Shown: piece after piece, positions 29,250-30,179 of the stretch
Position numbering within the stretch: the first letter of the stretch is position 1
How the letters are laid out: each line of letters opens with the position of its first letter
Source of the DNA: an uncultured Faecalibacterium sp.
GTDB taxonomy: Bacteria > Bacillota > Clostridia > Oscillospirales > Ruminococcaceae
Assembly: GCA_900540455.1 (NCBI GenBank)
Contig: UQGD01000027.1
Coordinates: 1 to 30,179, forward strand
Direction: 5' to 3'
Length of the DNA: 30,179 nt
Notes under the pieces: model-generated
The model's input: only the letters and a program-made list of their open reading frames with translations
Told to the model about the DNA's origin: nothing
Database searches by the model: none
Program-made: the position numbers and the translations under genes

Positions 29250-29951
29250 TCAGCCGGTAATTTGTGCCACTTCCTCCGGCGTCAGCTCTCTCCACTGGCC
29301 CGGCGCCAGACTTTCGTCCAGGGCAAGCCCGCCAATGGCATCCCGGTGCAGGGCATTGACACCTGCACCATACACGCCAAACATCCGCTTGATCTGGTGG
29401 TATACGCCCTGGCGCAGCACCACCTGCACCTGCAGTCCATCGGGAGACAGCGCCTGCACCTGAGCCGGCGAAAGCGCTGTACCATCTGCCAGCGTGACAC
29501 CGGCGGCAAAGCCATCTGTCATTTCCTGGGTCAGGGGGGTGTCCAGCGTGACGGTGTACCGTTTGGGCACGTGGCGTTTCGGGGCCAGGATCTCGTGTGC
29601 AAACACACCGTCATCCGTCAGCAGCACAAAACCGGTGCTGGTCTTGTCCAGACGCCCGGCAGGGAAAAGCTGACGGCGGGGGTATGCGTCCCCCAGCAGA
29701 TCCACCACCGTGGTATCCCGGGCATCTTCCCGGGCGCTGACGACTCCCGCAGGCTTGTTGACCATCAGATATACAAACTGCTGGTAACGCAGCGGCGCAC
29801 CATCCAGACAGACTACATCTGCCTCCGACAGCTGGGTGTCGGCTTTTTTGCACACAGCGCCGTTTACATGCACCCGCCCTTTCTGCACCAGGGTGCGGGC
29901 TGCTGAGCGGGTGCATTGGGCTGTCTCAGCCAGATATTTATCCAAACGCAT
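29250..29951 (-). CDS. rsuA: RsuA-family 16S rRNA pseudouridine synthase
   Basis: A 233-aa enzyme with an N-terminal S4 RNA-binding domain (MRLDKYLAETAQCTRSAART, to about residue 50) and a catalytic domain with D102 in the GRLDKTSTG motif and the KRMFGVYG segment. It isomerises a uridine to pseudouridine, in 16S rRNA for RsuA; RluE/RluF-type 23S targets are possible for this superfamily. The ATG is preceded by GGAGG. Confidence 0.9.
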   Translation of the reverse strand: MRLDKYLAETAQCTRSAARTLVQKGRVHVNGAVCKKADTQLSEADVVCLDGAPLRYQQFVYLMVNKPAGVVSAREDARDTTVVDLLGDAYPRRQLFPAGRLDKTSTGFVLLTDDGVFAHEILAPKRHVPKRYTVTLDTPLTQEMTDGFAAGVTLADGTALSPAQVQALSPDGLQVQVVLRQGVYHQIKRMFGVYGAGVNALHRDAIGGLALDESLAPGQWRELTPEEVAQITG

Positions 29952-29997
29952 AGGTTCCTCCTTTTTTAGAACGGGGGTTTGTTCCTTTTTCGAGAGA

Positions 29998-30179
29998 GAC
30001 CCTCTCAGTCGCCTACGGCGACAGCTCTCCCGAGGGGGAGAGCCCTTGGCAAAACCGGCAGGTCTCGTCCTTACTATTTAACGACAAAAAGAAGTCTGCC
30101 GTTAAGCTGTAAACTTTTCGCCCTTGCCAAAGCCTCTCCCTTTCGGGAGAGGTGGCACGGCATAGCCGTGACGGAGAGG
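29998..30179. repeat. Composite inverted palindromic repeat
   Basis: Copy A (29998-30051) and copy B (30125-30179) are diverged inverted copies of one unit. Both contain a CTCTCCC/GGGAGAG hairpin and a second stem (GTCGCC/GGCGAC in A, CACGGC/GCCGTG in B), and both have TGCCAA at the inner edge and CCTCTC at the outer edge. The 73-bp middle carries a further CGGCAG/CTGCCG inverted pair. The window ends at the outer edge of B, so the right limit may lie beyond. It resembles short interspersed palindromic elements of Faecalibacterium-like genomes (recall, not search). Confidence 0.7.

Overview
The window looks like chromosome from a GC-rich, low-GC-phylum (Firmicutes) gut anaerobe of the Oscillospiraceae/Ruminococcaceae type, Faecalibacterium- or Gemmiger-like. 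The grounds are strong AGGAGG ribosome binding sites, the LL-diaminopimelate aminotransferase route, a short archaeal/eukaryotic-type prolyl-tRNA synthetase, an ftsEX/PG-hydrolase/CtpA cluster of clostridial type, and a palindromic repeat family at the right edge that I associate with these genomes. Species assignment is inference from memory, not a search.

Left chromosomal part (1-13048). dapL and dapF (minus) make meso-diaminopimelate for lysine and peptidoglycan. Divergent from them are acpP and proS (plus). A minus-strand operon follows: a YtrA-type GntR repressor, an ABC ATPase and an ABC-2 permease, behind a consensus promoter overlapped by a perfect palindrome. Next is a two-gene cell-wall operon: a SpoIID-like protein with about six peptidoglycan-binding repeats and an M15 carboxypeptidase-like protein. 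Then come a secreted protein of unknown role, an aldose-1-epimerase-like protein and an MccF-like S66 peptidase.

Mobile island (13086-22056). An AT-richer island of about 8.9 kb is integrated in a tRNA-Thr(UGU) gene. A 39-bp direct repeat carrying the 5' half of the tRNA (through the anticodon loop) bounds it, and a tyrosine integrase lies next to the right repeat. Because the 5' half is duplicated, the intact tRNA is cut off from its original promoter, which now sits beyond the right repeat facing a tRNA fragment and the integrase. The island appears to bring a replacement promoter for the tRNA at its left end. In the excised circle that same promoter would face the integrase. Cargo: an Xre regulator, a secreted protein, a ribbon-helix-helix protein, an operon of an SprT-like zinc protease, two unknowns, a serine recombinase and a small membrane protein, a DUF4160 gene broken by an amber codon with its small partner gene, and an SF2 helicase. 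I see no relaxase, conjugation, capsid or recognisable replication-initiator gene.

Right chromosomal part (22057-30179), mostly minus strand: ksgA; then ftsE-ftsX, a coiled-coil M23 hydrolase, a 35-residue membrane microprotein and ctpA, arranged as a cell-division peptidoglycan-remodelling cluster; a PucR/CdaR-type regulator; an RsuA-type pseudouridine synthase; and a composite inverted repeat running into the window end.

Most other long open frames are antisense shadows produced by GC-rich third positions. All motif counts and promoter assignments were made by eye.
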